Shown: piece by piece, positions 21,289 through 40,239 of the stretch | Layout: each line of letters opens with the position of its first letter | Numbering within the stretch: position 1 is the stretch's first letter | Assembly: GCA_026874595.1 (NCBI GenBank) | Contig: CM049308.1 | Span: forward strand, 17,730,001-17,794,000 | From: Sipunculus nudus | Lineage: Eukaryota > Annelida > Sipuncula > Golfingiida > Sipunculidae | DNA: 64,000 nucleotides | Direction of reading: 5' to 3' | Position numbers and translations under genes: made by a program | The notes under the pieces: model-generated | What the model saw: the letters and a program-made list of their open reading frames with translations, nothing else | What the model was told of the DNA's origin: nothing | Database searches by the model: none

Positions 21289-23860
21289 GACATCCAGGAA
21301 CCCAGAGCCAGATCCATGATGTTGCCTCCAGTGGGTCAGGCTTGTCACGTCACCCGTTTTCATGGTGATCAACCTGTGTGATGGTGAAACCAGCAGCCAT
21401 GATAGATTTCAAGGGTGACAGATCCTGGTGATGGACCCCATGAAAATCAAATGTAACAGAGAATTACTGTGGATTCGGGAACATTTATAGGCTTTGTATT
21501 TCTTGGGTTTGTGATGAGATACTTTCATGGACCTGATCATAAGTTAGTGATAAGACACACAAACTGAATATGCAGTCGTAAAGACTGTATTAAAAGTTTT
21601 CTGAAAAGGTGATAAAGCTGAGAAATGTTGATTTTACTGTTATTGCTGCTCTATTTAAGAACACTTAGTTTAATTTATTGGGTGTAGGGTACATATGCAG
21701 GCATTTCTTGGATTCTTAATGAAACCACATTGAATTAAGTTATATTTATTGACATGCTTTTAGGATCATTATATCCTTGATGGCAGCTGTTTCAACTTTG
21801 TCTACTTTTTGTCAAAAGATCAATCCCAGTAGTTACAGTTTAATGGCGTAAAGTTATCCACAAAACCCATAAAAAAAATCCACAAATGATCCTGAATCCT
21901 CAGTGTAAGGTCTGATTCAACAGGGAATTCAGGAAGTCAAGCAGACAGATTTAATATGGCGGAGTACCAATGTGATTCTTTCAAGAGAAGTTCTGTAGAA
22001 TATGAAACTGCATGCAAGTTAGAAAGTTTATGTTGATCAGGTAATGACATTACAGACATGCCAAGCTCATCCAGACACTGTATCAGGGTTTGGGTCTTCA
22101 AACAGATGTATTATTGGGGGACAGTCATTAGTTTTCCATATCATATACAATGTAAATGCAAAGTTTATTTTTGCGTCAGTCAGCAACTGAACATCATATG
22201 TACAACTATTTAACTGCAGGCTGCTTTTTGTGTAGTATCATTCTTCATTTTTTGTTATCATGCCATGACATATTTTCCATTCCAAGCATACATAAATGTT
22301 TACGAAGGCTTTAATGATGCATTTTCTCATTGTACAATACATAGTTCGATACATCACCCACAATCTGATACATTAAGGATTTCAAACAAATAATAAGATG
22401 CAGCTTTTAAACTCAGTCTAACCAGTGATGTGTCCTTTTTAGATGTCTTAAATGACACTAAAAAGCTGTTATTGAATGTCAGATAACCAGTTTTTCTTTC
22501 CATCTGATGGTTTGCCCTCGTCCATGTATAGATGCAGGGACAAAGATATTAATCTGATATTTTGTTTTGTGGTGTATCAATGTGCTGGAGTGCTGATATA
22601 GATGGAATGTTTACATTGTATGCCATGCTCAAGTTTAAGATTGTTAAACAGGAAAGAAAAGTGTAATTGGCAACTTTACCAGATTTCACTTTACATCAAA
22701 CACTACATACTTGTCACTCACTTGTATTGTCCATTCACTGGATTTTGTGACTCAACATTCTCAGTGTTTAGCATATGACTAAAAAACTGTGTTTCTTATC
22801 CATTTCCATTGGTGATGATTATACCAGAAATAGTCATGGGTCATTCCTCAGATCTTTAATGATCCTGGTAAATATAATAAAACAGTCCTTGGCAAAGATT
22901 CAGACTGTCAATTTAGTATGTTTGCATTCATGACTATAGGTACATGTGAGGCAGGCATTGCATGGTTAACTGGAGCATAATCAGTCAGTCACAAATACAT
23001 GTACATAACCTGATCATGCGATGCAGCAACAGCTGTGTATCCATGCACATTGCCACTTTTGGATGCCACTCACCACATACAATGCTGTTTATGATACCTG
23101 AACCTGCAGTACAATATTAACCCTGTGCCATAGCTGTATCTTTATCATGTTTGAATATGTTCAGTGGAATCCCACCTTGTGACCACCCTACAAATACAGC
23201 CACCCCATAAATATGACCACTTTGGTCAGTCCTGGGGGCGATCGTAATTGTGAGGTTTCACTGTATGTGAACTCATTTCAGAATCATTATATGAAACAGA
23301 CCATGGTTGCCACAAAGTGTTTCTGTGCCCTTGCCATATCTTTGTTACTGTATTAGTATAGCTTAAAGCCATAGCCAAATTGCCAAAGTGTAGGGCAGTG
23401 TTTAAAATGAACCCTTATATATACATTATAAGGGAAATAAGTTGGCTGGTCATTCAGGTAAATGCATCAATGATGAAGAAATTCTGTTGGTGTCAACATG
23501 AAGCATGAAATTATATTTGGATCATGATTTTTAGGATACAGGCACAACAGTATGCCATAAAAATGTTTTCTACAATATTCAGTTTGTAATTGAATAGAAT
23601 TGAAGGTTTTAGGATTAAGCTAGATTTTCTGAAAGATGATATATGATTTGATATAACTTGGATACCTGCATAAAATGTCATACCTGACCACTTGATAGTT
23701 TATTTCGAAAAAGATCTTTCATGTTTATTTCAGAATAGATCCTTTTTGAGATTTCAGACCTGTTCTATGTATTTTCTGCAAAAGTGAAATGTCAGTTTGT
23801 CAAAATGCTTGACTTGTATATTTATAGCAAATAAAGCATGCTTTGAGAGAGCTTTGAATG
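21289..23860 (+). other. Predicted YIF1 3' UTR terminal exon
   Basis: Non-coding sequence after the last strong acceptor. Possible poly(A) signals AATAAA are at 22876-22881 and 23830-23835; the second is followed by a GT-rich stretch. It contains a miniature element at 23162-23273. No conserved reading frame is visible. The extent is inferred and transcript data would settle it. Confidence 0.4.
23162..23273. mobile_element. 112-bp miniature element of Tc1/mariner-like type in the YIF1 3' UTR
   Basis: Begins CAGTGGAATCCCACC and ends GTGAGGTTTCACTG next to TA. Inside are GACCACC and GACCACTTTGGTCAGTCC, shared with the better preserved copy at 59916-60092. Confidence 0.75.
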
Positions 23861-24177
23861 TACCGTTTTATACATGAGTATTGTTTATGGATGTAGTTTG
23901 TTGCTAGACTCGAAGGAAGGCATAGAGGTAGAGCTTAATTTTGTTCATATATATATAGTACCATGCCCACTTTTGGTATTGAAATTAAAGAAGAAAAATT
24001 AATTCCATTGGATATCCCCATGTACGTGCTGTTTTTGTCAGGTTAATGTATGAACAAGAGAAAGACTAAAAAAACTGTAATGATCCCTTGAAATACCATA
24101 TATTGTGTTGAAAGAATGTTAGCAATATTTTATTTTTATACAAATTATAGCCACAGGCTGATCACAAATCCTTTTGT

Positions 24178-25760
24178 TGCTTGCCGGAAATCTTCGATTT
24201 CCGCAAGCATGTTGGTCAGTTCCTTATGTCCATTTGTCTTTTTGTCTTTTTTTATTTGTCTGTGCTCTCCTGGCTACAATTTTGCAGCAATCGACATGAA
24301 ACTTACAGAGATGATTGACAACCCAAAGTCCTGGAACCCTATTGTTTTTGGTCAACATCGCATCATGGTGAAGGTCAAGGTCATGGAAAGTATACAATAC
24401 AGTTTTTGCTTCATAACTTTGTAACAAATGGTCGTAGCCACTTAAACCATAGCTTGTTTTATTCGTCATTCCATGGCCTTTTATGTGATGGGTACCTGAC
24501 TCAAATCTGCCATTACCATGGTTACACATTTTTGGGTTAAAACTTGATAATTTGAAAATAGTCATGCTACATTTTCTATCTTTGTCAAATTTTAAGCTAC
24601 ACACGTCTGGTTTTGGTCATTATGTAGCTTATAGGCAGCTTGGCATGATGAAACTGAAAGTCTCGCCAAATCTCGCACATGATCTGGTCAAACGTGAAAA
24701 AACGAGATTTCACGGAAATGCTTATAACTCAGCAACTTTTTAAGCTAGACCAGACTGGTTTTCGGCATTTCGTAACATTTGCCAGCCTGGCATGATAAAA
24801 CTGCAAGACTGGCCAAATCTCGCACCATATCTCGTTTAACGAGAAAAAACGAGATTTCGCGGAAATACTTATAACTCAGCGACTTTTACAGCTACACAGG
24901 TCCAGTTTTCGGTATTTCGTAACATTTTGCCAGCTTGACATGATAAAACTACAAGTCTCGTGAAATCTCGCACCTTATGTTGTCAAACGTGAAAAAACGA
25001 GATTTCACTTAAATACTTATAACTCGGCGACTTTTACAGCTACACAGGTCTAGTTTTCAGTATTTCGTAACATTTTGCCAGCTTGACTTAATAAAACTAC
25101 AAGTCTCGTGAAATCTCGCACTATATGTTGTCAAACGAGAAAAAACGAGATTTCACGGAAATGCTTATAACTCGGCGACTTTTACAGCTACACAGGTCTA
25201 GTTTTCGGCATTTCATAAAATATGACCAGCTTGACAAGCCAGAAAAGAAATCAGGCCAAATCTTGCACCATCTCTCATCAAGCGAGGAAAAACGAGAAAT
25301 CACGGAAATGCTTATAACTAGGCGACTTTTACAGCTAGACAGGTCTAGTTTTCGGCATTTCATAACATTTGGCCAGCTTGACATGACAAACCTGCAAGAC
25401 TAGCCAAATCTCGCACCATATGTTGTCAAACTAGAAAAAAACGACATTTCACAGAAATGCTGATAACTCAGCGACTTTTTAAGCTAGACAGGTCTAGTTT
25501 TCGGCATTTCATAACATTTGGCCAGCTTGACATGACAAATCTGAAAACTTCTCACTGCTTCTTGTCAAACGAGATTAACGGGATTTCATGGAAATGTTTG
25601 AACTTTTACACTAGGAAGGTATGCAGCTATTCAAGGTCAGCATGCATACATAAACGTATTATTCGTTTCTGCTGCCCCCACAGTGTTGCTCATTCATATG
25701 ACTGTTTCTACATGCACTCTCTGTCTATCTGTCTGTATTATTTTCATTTCCGGCAAGCAC
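24178..25760. mobile_element. 1.6-kb element with inverted ends, left-end hairpin and 148-bp core array
   Basis: The left end GCTTGCCGGAAAT (from 24178) is inverted as ATTTCCGGCAAGC near 25747-25759. The left end also folds on itself: GCTTGCCGGAAAT pairs with ATTTCCGCAAGC just downstream, leaving one C bulged. The core is a tandem array (listed separately). No transposase. The architecture (hairpin end, central satellite) recalls 'pearl'/HINE-type non-autonomous elements of bivalves. Confidence 0.78.
24560..25600. repeat. Tandem array, 7 units of about 148 bp
   Basis: The CGAGATTT-type box recurs at 24703, 24850, 24998, 25146, 25293, 25442 and 25579, giving spacings of 147, 148, 148, 147, 149 and 137 bp. 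Each unit also carries CTTATAACTC(A/G)GCGACTTTT and TTTCGGCATTTC. Short frames across it are repeat by-products. Confidence 0.92.
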
Positions 25761-25904
25761 GTGACCTCTGGTCATCTTGTTTCTACTTTGCCATAACAAT
25801 ATCAAAAGGCTGATGAAGTGTAGTGAATATGTCTCAGAATTTCTAAAATGCTGAGAGTGAGAGGCATGTATATGGTAAACAATAATATTTGGTTTCTTAT
25901 TGTA

Positions 25905-26690
25905 TCCGCCAAAACGAAGTTTTGCGGATACTATGTTTTTGACCGGGTTCTGCAGCTGCCGCGGCGTTCCTTTCTGGAGAACTCCTCTGAGACTACTGGA
26001 CAGATTTTTCCGAAACTTACACAAATTATCGGGTCACATGTGAACTGGTGCCTAACCAAGTGACCTTGACATCTGACCTTTCGTCTCTGCCCAGCGTCCG
26101 TTTGTGCGTCTGTTTCCACACATAAACCCATATACCTCGGGAACTGTTTGACCGATCGAGAAAAAAAATTTTACACAAATGTAGCCCTGGGATAGCTTTA
26201 TAACATACACAACAAAAGGTGGCGCCACCTGCAACCATGTTTGCACAGTGTCCATCTGTTCATCTGCCTGGGGTTAAAATCACTCATATCTCTGCAGTGG
26301 TTTGACTAATTCACCTAAAATTCGGCATGCATATACATCCTAGATAGCTTTCTAGATTTTATGACAGGTGGCGCCACCTACATTCACGTTAACACTCCAC
26401 ACATAAACCCATATATCTCGGGAACCGTTTGACCGATCCGGAAAAATTTTTTACACAAATGTAGGCCTGTGATAGCTTTATAACATACACAACAAAAGGT
26501 GGCGCCACCTGCAACCATGTTTGCACAGTGTCCATTTGTTCATCTGCCTGGGGTTAAAATCACTCATATCTCTGCAGTGGTTGACTAATTCACCTAAAAA
26601 TCGGCATGCATATACATCCTAGATAGCTTTCTTGATTTTATGACAGGTGGCGCCACCTACATTCACGTTAACACTCCACAACGCTTGTCG
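25905..26690. mobile_element. Hairpin-headed element with a 281-bp repeat pair
   Basis: It starts with GTATCCGCCAAAAC and its partner GTTTTGCGGATAC, again with one bulged C, followed by TATG. It continues into two units (from 26116 and 26397, period 281) sharing CACATAAACCCATATA. Each unit carries the AGGTGGCGCCACCT palindrome twice (near 26218, 26371, 26499 and 26645). No open frame of note. Confidence 0.82.
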
Positions 26691-26699
26691 ACTACCCGT

Positions 26700-27107
26700 A
26701 TTCTAGTTTATAATGAGTATGACTGAATACAATAAAAATCACACCAAAAAAATACAAAATGTAAAAGAATTGTATAAGGACCTGTTCAGCAGAGATGCCA
26801 AGCTGGCATCACTATAGGGTATAGTATAGACTTCTGTTGACATCTGACAATTTGGGGACCCGGACAGACCCAAGTGCAGACAAGACCCAAGGCCAGGGAT
26901 TTTAGACAGACCTCGAATACCTTGTTTACTAATGGTTTGCTACTCCCGGTGACAGAGTTTGTTTCCAAAGTCCAATCTTTGGATGAGACCAGAAAATAAA
27001 ACCAATATTATTAACATTATTGCAATTTTAAATATAGAAGGAAGCAGTGAATAAAAGCCAAAAATACTGATAAGGGTTGATTATATCTTAAGAGGCCCAA
27101 TCACCTA
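26700..27107. other. No recognisable feature
   Basis: AT-rich intergenic DNA without repeats that I could place. Confidence 0.5.
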
Positions 27108-27515
27108 TCTGACCTTTATATACTAAAGGTAATCCCTTGGAGCTTTTATAAAAAAGAAAATAGGCCAGAAAACGAGGATGTCACTGCAGACAGGCTGCTC
27201 GTTATGTTAATATCAATGCGTTTATAATATGTGGGGGCCCGCCAAAATAAAACAAATTCAACAAGGGCATCTGGCAGCAAGTCAGATAAGCTACAAGCTT
27301 TGCAAATGGCATTTTGCAACAAGTGACCTTTCTACCTCTGCATACATGCAACCTACCACAAAAGGTTACACGTTTTTCCTATCTGTCAACCTTGCTGTGT
27401 TTACAAACATTTTGATAAAAAAGTTCTGAATAAAAAAAAATTCACAACAAAAATTACCTTAGATCATTAATATATACTCGAGGAAGCCAGAAATCACCTA
27501 AATGGGCACCTTTAA
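27108..27515 (+). repeat. Dispersed ~430-bp repeat, copy A
   Basis: Matches, in reverse orientation, the sequence at about 36333-36790. Shared blocks include GGTAATCCCTTGGAGCTTTT, GGCCAGAAAAC, TTTGCAAATGG, CAACAAGTGAC and GGGCACCTTTAA. No coding capacity was recognised. Confidence 0.85.
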
Positions 27516-28043
27516 ATATAGGGACCTCCTGAACTCCTCAATTGCTTTTTTTCAGTGACAGACGCATTGTGGAGTCCATAAATTGCACCTGCAGTTAAAT
27601 GTGATTATAACACTCCACACACAACTGTGATATTTAACGTATATCCATTGATTAATGTTCAGTAAATCTATGTGTATTGTATATTTGACCACTAGAAAAC
27701 ATTACTGTTCTGTTCTCAGCACTATTTTGCACCAAGGAAGTGAAAATATGAACATAATAGTACACGGGCCTAAACCATTATACAGGACTGCCACCAAATG
27801 CAAGATGTCTACCGGGGCTGTTAATGCTTCAGTTCTCTCTGGACAAATACTATCAGTTGTTGATGTTACAGGTGCTTCATGCTTTCCAGAATGGTTATTT
27901 TTTTATTACAATACAGGCCTTTCGACATATAAAATTGTGTACATTGGTTTGCTAAAACCATAGGAAATATTTTTAATTAATTTCCTTTCTAAGAGTAACA
28001 GATCGTATCGTGCTATAATTATAAAGTTAGCCCTTTGGTGGGC
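27516..28043. other. No recognisable gene
   Basis: Contains a 102-codon plus-strand frame (27655-27963) with no recognisable domain or splice context. It is treated as chance. Confidence 0.5.
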
Positions 28044-28082
28044 CGGCGACGCAACAGAAACTTGAAATCTGTTGCGTCGCCG
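28044..28082. other. GC-rich perfect 15-bp hairpin
   Basis: CGGCGACGCAACAGA (28044-28058) pairs perfectly with 28068-28082 across the 9-nt loop AACTTGAAA. It is conspicuous in AT-rich DNA. It may be the end hairpin of a repeat element; the function is unknown. Confidence 0.9.
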
Positions 28083-34099
<6,017 letters not shown>

Positions 34100-34196
34100 G
34101 TCTGTGGGAGGGCCACGTGCTAATGTTTTCGCTGCATATATTAACGAGGTCGCGTAAGGTCAAGGGCGGTCACGTCGCATCAGTAAATAAGGTGTT
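34100..34196 (+). promoter_or_regulatory. Possible PACS promoter and 5' UTR
   Basis: This stretch is richer in GC and CpG than its surroundings. It carries an E-box CACGTG at 34114-34119 and a GC-box-like GGGCGG at 34164-34169 just upstream of the PACS start codon. No TATA box at a convincing distance. The assignment rests on position and composition. Confidence 0.35.
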
Positions 34197-34303
34197 ATGG
34201 CGGATAAGGGAGGCAGGGGCTCAGGGGTGGGAGTAAATCCCATGCCCATGAAGCTCTTTGCTACCTGGGAGGTGGAAAAATCTACACCTAACTGCATTCC
34301 AAG
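34197..34303 (+). CDS. PACS1: PACS1/PACS2-type sorting adaptor, first coding exon (partial gene)
   Basis: Seen: ATG at 34197 (G at +4) opens a frame of 35 codons plus two bases, ending at CCAAG|GTAAGT. An in-frame TAA sits at 34188-34190, so this is the true start. The product is a glycine-rich leader then PMPMKLFATWEVEKSTPNC and IPR. This matches the start of the furin-binding region of vertebrate PACS proteins (MNLFATWEIDRSSPSCVPR in PACS1), including the exon border after VPR. Known for the family: PACS proteins bind acidic-cluster motifs and link cargo such as furin to AP-1/AP-3 and COPI for TGN and endosome sorting; PACS2 also acts at ER-mitochondria contacts. Invertebrates usually have one PACS gene, so the PACS1 symbol is nominal. 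No second exon was recognised before the window ends. Confidence 0.85.
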
Positions 34304-36332
34304 GTAAGTTAACCTTTGTTGCTTGTATTTCATTCACTCAAAAGACGCGCTTGTTTTCAGATAGATACGAAACAGCATCAGTCGGGCCGGCGTATACCAG
34401 TCACATCTTCAGACTGAACACCCGCATCAGTTGTATTTATCATCATATGTTTCTGTTTACATTTAGATTATTTAATCAAGCTCCCCCTATCTGATAACAT
34501 TAATTAAAATCCACAATACGTAGGATGATATAAAGAACGGTATACGCCGATCTTGAATTCCATACCTGTGAGTAGAACAGGCCAGTTTTCATATCACATA
34601 TAAGCCTTTGTTGAATGTGACAACATTACTAATACTATTTTGTTCGTTTTGTGAGTCATCCAGGTTATTTCTGCGACTACCTGGAAAAATATTCACTCAC
34701 TACATATTTGCATGACAACCTTTGTGTCCAGCCTGTCAGCGATGCGGTTTATTGTGTGAAAATATGATTTCAATAGAATACTTCAGAGACATAGAAAATA
34801 TAGATTTTTAATTGTTACCGTACTATATCTTTGATTACATCTATCACTTATAATTAATAAACCATAACTTTCTTTTTTATTTCTTAATCCATCATTTAGA
34901 TATACCTAAAAATAAAATTTTTAATTATTTAGTTGTTTAATTATTTAAATTATGGCAAATAAAATATACTTAGTGAAGTTTAATGCCAGATGTCAGGTCA
35001 AGCTTGGGAAATATCTGTCAAATCCATCATAATTGTTAGACATCCAGAAAATTCTATAATAATATCAGATTATTATTAATAGTAGTATTTCTTTATATGA
35101 AAAATCAGATGCTAGTTACATTCACTAAATATGTGATGCTATCCCTACACTTGAGACTTTGTATTATATATATTATATACATACAAACTTATATGTATTT
35201 TCAACATGATTATTGATGCTTGGATTGATTTTTATTTTTGATGAATTCTAGTCCATTACTTTTTCTGTTTTTGTGTCATATTAAGCTTCCTAAGAAGTTC
35301 ATTCATTTTTCTATAATTACAAAAAAATGTAATCAATATCTGGATAGTTGTGTCCTAGCCAGACTACGCCAGTCAAGATCAACTTTTAAAAACTTGAACA
35401 TTGTGCAACATTTTCAATTTGCAATAGGCTTAAAAATAGCTTTTCACAGTTGACATCCCAGTAAAATACTCATCCTTTGATAAACGGTGGTTAGCTTTGG
35501 TTTCTAAGGTTTTTAAATTTGTGATATTCCCAAAGGGAAATTTATTGCAAAATGAATTCATAGAGAATTAAACATCAATTTGTACAGGTGGACAATCAGT
35601 TATAATACAGTAGTCTCACTGGTTCCCCATGTACATTATCCATGGCTGGTGTGTCAAAGGTTGAAAATGAAATGCAAAAGATTGATTTTATATATAGTAA
35701 GAGATAGATCCTTTTTATTAACCATAAACCAAAGACCTGTGTTATATATAATACATTATACATCAGATCTTTTATGTTATCTACAAAAAATGAACAAGAA
35801 TTTCCAACATTTGGTGTTTTCTTGGACCCACTAAAAATTGTTTAGATTTTGGGTACACATTAGATAAAGTTCTCATGTAATAATGCATGTACGCTTTGTG
35901 TTAGTTACTTTTTGATGAAACTGTGAGGACAGAACCCTCACAAATCACTTAAAAAGTGAAAATTATTTCATGAATATGGCACCATCTCACACATGAGAAC
36001 TAGGAACTGTCTCACAGATGACATGTAACTTCCAAGTGACATGTCTTATGTTTCTCTATATGCCGATATCACAGGCTATATATACTGAAGTGTCCCATTT
36101 GGATATGATTATAATTCTTTGACTAGTTATCGATAAAGGGTTCACATTTTCAAGAGAGTGATACATAACTTGACCAATACATTTAAATGTGTTCACATTT
36201 AGTTATGTGTGTCAGATAGTTCACTGAAACAATATCCAAGGTTGTTTATTATAAAGACACGGTGAGACTCAAGTTTCGACAGTGCAGGTGTCAAGCAATT
36301 TTTGACATTATACTTGCCTCACCAACATCCAT

Positions 36333-36790
36333 TGAATTAAAGGTGCCCATTAACCTGCATTTTGAAAAAAAAAAAATTATGTGACTTTTGGGTTCTGGCT
36401 TCCTCTGTGTATTAATGATCTAAGGTTAATTCTGGTTATGAAAAGTTCTTATAACGCCTCAGTGAAGGATGGATGAACTTGTATATCAACATGTTTGTAA
36501 ACACACCAATGTTGACAAACGGGGGAAAATATATAACCTAAGGACTTAGGTGGTAGGTTGCATATATATTCTGAGGTAGAAAAGTCACTTGTTGCAAAAC
36601 ACCATTTGCAAAGCTCTGGCTTATCTGAATTGCCACCAGATGCCCTTGGTGAACTGTTTTGATTATTTTTGCAAGGCCCCCACATATTACAAACATGTTG
36701 ATTTAAACAAAACAAGCGGCCTGTGTGATATCCAAGTTTTCTGGCCAGTTTTTATTAAAGCTCCAAGGGATTACCTTTAAAAGCTACAAG
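36333..36790 (-). repeat. Dispersed ~430-bp repeat, copy B (inverted)
   Basis: Inverse of the 27108-27515 copy, with scattered substitutions and small indels. It lies in PACS intron 1; copy A is intergenic. The 88-residue minus-strand frame here is part of the repeat. Confidence 0.85.
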
Positions 36791-37435
36791 AATGAACAGG
36801 CCTGAAAGACCATGAAGGTAAAGTGTAAAATCAGATGAGAGTGACATCGTCGGTGATATCAGACTATGAAAACACCTTACCTTTACCTTCAATTAAAACA
36901 GATAAAAATTAACACTTCAGTCCCCAGGCATATTAGACAGTATCTCCTAGTTCTGCCTGGCAGAACACCAACTCTGCATCAGTTAATGAAGTTATAATTA
37001 TAGTCATTTATGTTTGTGATATATATTTTTCATGTCTTGTAATAAATTAAAATTTGTCCAGTAAACATTGGGGCTGCAAAATGTGTATTTTTTGCTCAAG
37101 ATTAGCTACTGCTATAATAATCCTATATGGCCCAGCCACGTATATAAACATAAGAGCTAGTATACATACTGTAATACGTGTGGTGCTATCCTTATTCAGG
37201 GCCACTCCTTAAGCTTTAATTACACACGATTAAGCACTTGTGAGTCCACATGTTTACTTGGCATTTAATCAGGCATGGATGGATAAAGCTAGGAAAGGGT
37301 TGCTCTATAGTCCTTGCTGAAACCTCTCCGGCTTCTTATAATGTATCAGACTGGTTAGTGGTGTTACTGCTAATGAGATCAGGTAAAACTGTGGAGAGGA
37401 GGCAAATCCTTGAGGTTAAGGGTTGGTTTCCAGAA

Positions 37436-37622
37436 GCGGATCCAGGGGGGGGTCCAGGGGGTCCGGACCCCCCCTTTTTCACCCGAAGCAACCTTTTTTA
37501 AGGGGTTTTGGACGTAATTTTGCGGCCTGGACCCCCCTTTTCCAGACCTGATGACCTTTTTTTTAGGAATTTCATTAGTCCTCCTGGGTTGGACCCCCCC
37601 TTTTCCTAAATCCTGGATCCGC
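37436..37622. mobile_element. 187-bp miniature inverted-repeat element (GCGGATCCAG ends)
   Basis: GCGGATCCAG at 37436-37445 and CTGGATCCGC at 37613-37622 are exact inverse ends. The interior has GGGGGTCCGGACCCCC and two related GCGGCCTGG/CCTCCTGGGT segments. Partial relatives occur near 31480-31603 and 29470-29492. Confidence 0.82.
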
Positions 37623-37858
37623 CCCTGGTTTCATAGCAGTGCAAATGGACTTCTTCAAGTTTTTATCATTTCTGCAGTCACATCACATGTTGTTACACTG
37701 GTAGAAAAGTTTACTTGGGTGAACATATTTTTAGGCAATGCTTGATTCATTATAACTGTCATACACAGTTTGTCTCTGGATTAATCTTTCCAGTTTACAG
37801 TAGGTTACACTTCATTTCTAAGGGGGTCTTTTTAATTTCCCCAAAGTGCCAGCATGTA

Positions 37859-38045
37859 CAGGAGAACCTGTCTTAAAGACCACCTATCTAATAAGACTTC
37901 CTGTCTATTTAGGCCACCCTTGAGTCCACCAAAAACATTCACAATGGTTATAACTGACCCATCTAATAAAACCACATATCAAATGAATAAAATAAGACCA
38001 CTTTTAGCCAGCCCCACAGATGGTCTTATTACATAGGGTCCTCTG
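37859..38045. mobile_element. 187-bp TA-flanked miniature element
   Basis: TA flanks at 37857-37858 and 38046-38047 bracket CAGGAGAACCTGTCTTAAAG at the left and GGTCTTATTACATAGGGTCC at the right. The repeated AAGACCACC/GGTCTTA interior and the TA flanks suggest a Tc1/mariner-type non-autonomous element. Confidence 0.72.
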
Positions 38046-40239
38046 TATACCCAAATGATGCTACCAATATACTCAGTACCTACCACCCAAACTACTGGTA
38101 CCTGAAACATACATATAACCTCTGCCAATATGGGATGCACTTTAATGAGCCTGTGAACAGTAAACGCCTGTATATCTCTTTGAGCCTCTATTTCAGTGTG
38201 GCTCCTTGTTGTATAGTGAAGAGAGGATATTGATAATCAGTGATTAACAGGGTAAATTGCCATGATTTGCATGCATCTGAAGACACAAGTCTCTGCCTCA
38301 GTGGTAAACATCTAATCAGATCTACAGTATAAGGAATAATTATTCTACCTATGTATTAAGCGAGCTATTTTTCATTTAACTAATCCTGTTAACAATGTTA
38401 CATGAAAAAAAGTAATAAAACGAACACAAGAAAAAACAGAACCTCCATGCTTTTTGGAGAGGTCGCAATTATTTTCTAACACCCAACACCATTCCTGTTT
38501 ATTCTACACTTGTCAGCCATGTCAAGTGCATGTTAATGGTTATTGACTAATGAAATCCGGTAAAGAGTGACTAACAGCACCTCATCAGTCTCATGACCAG
38601 CCAGTTGGCTGCCAGTCAGCTTATCACAGCGGTTGAGTCCTGTCAGCTGTACATAGTTCAGTGTCCTCTTTTATGAACTAGGCCAGTCAGCCAGCTATAA
38701 TATAGGTGATGTTACTCATACAATAATCAGATTAATCATTCATTTAATTATCATCGAGTTTCCTCATTATGAACTGAGGTAGTTGACCATTTATAATTTA
38801 GGCTGCATCACCTTTACAGAATTACAGATTAACATACATGCCACTCTAAGTAGATTTTCTCTTTTATGCCCTTTGCCAGTCGACCAAAATTAACTCAGTC
38901 TGGTTTATTGATCAACAAAGATAATAATTAATACCAATGTCTCTTTTGTGTGGTAAAATAAAGGAGGAAATATATTGTATATTTTGTGCACTTTATAGAT
39001 TGAATGAATGATGATAAGTTTTGTGACCTGCATCAGAAATTGAGATAGAAATGTGATCTCATTATTTCACAGCTGATTATAGAATGAATAGAAAGTTTGT
39101 TCCACATTACTAAAACAGATGGGAGAATCAATTTTTATGCTGTTATCATTATATTACAAAGGAGACTGATTCAGAACTTAATGAGAGAAAGAATGTTAAA
39201 TTTTATTTTATTTTTATTTAAGAACTGAGGGGGGGAATAATTTTCCTTTGCTGGGTATTTTAGAACACATCAGAGAATTAATTTTAATTTGTTTGGTCAC
39301 TTTGGTGTGTTAGGTCTAATTGAGGAATTGCTTTTTTGTTGTCACCAGATCTCAGTACTGATGGGAAATAATAAGGATTTTGTGAGAATGGATTGTTTAT
39401 TTGCAAGCTCTGTATTTCAGAATGATGATAGAATAGCTCTGGGAGTCCCCATATCTTGTAACTGTTATATATATATGTCCCCAGTATTAATCATCCTGTG
39501 AAATGAGGTCAGATTATAAAGATAGCTATATCATTAATAATGTGTTTCTGTTTTATGACTACTTAATATGACTAGCATATTGAGTAAAACCTAGGTTAAA
39601 AATATGTTGCAACAATAATCGCTAAATCAGTGTCAAGGCTTGACTTTTACTATTATTTAATTACTAATAGTTCACTTTTATTTGGATCAACTCACAGCAG
39701 GTGTAGTTCATTCCCCCAAGAGTGTCACTGAACTGCTCTAGTTTCTCTTGTTTTATAAATCACCAGGCAAAAATGTAAAGGTGACATCAGATATATTTAT
39801 TTTCTGAGTTCTTCCTGTTTTGATCCAGGGACTGTGAGGATCTTAACAGATGTTACACAAGAGGTGGATCAGGAAACTAGCCAGGAAGTTTTATGGGTTA
39901 CAGATATCTCTCTGATGGTTTGTGTTCTTGTTATCGGACATATTTTCCTTGGTGTAGGTTCTATTTCTGTTTGTTTCCGGGAGCATGTGTGGCATATCTG
40001 CACCTGTGAAGACTTTCATTACCTCAGCCAAGTATTTATGATGGAATGTGATGTTTTACCTGTCTTGCATTTTCCTGTCTGTTGTTTATTTTCCTTGCCA
40101 TAGTTGAAGATATTTAATTTTTATAACAGTTTTGGATGGATGTCTATAAAATTTATTATTGAGTGAACTATTTGGGCAATGAAGAGTTCAGTTTATTTAA
40201 GAGTCAATCTGCATAATATATTCTAGTGTTTGGGCAATA

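Noticed and set aside
25125-25813. Frames of 87-118 residues on both strands
   Set aside because: They follow the 148-bp tandem array and its unit pattern, not a conserved protein.
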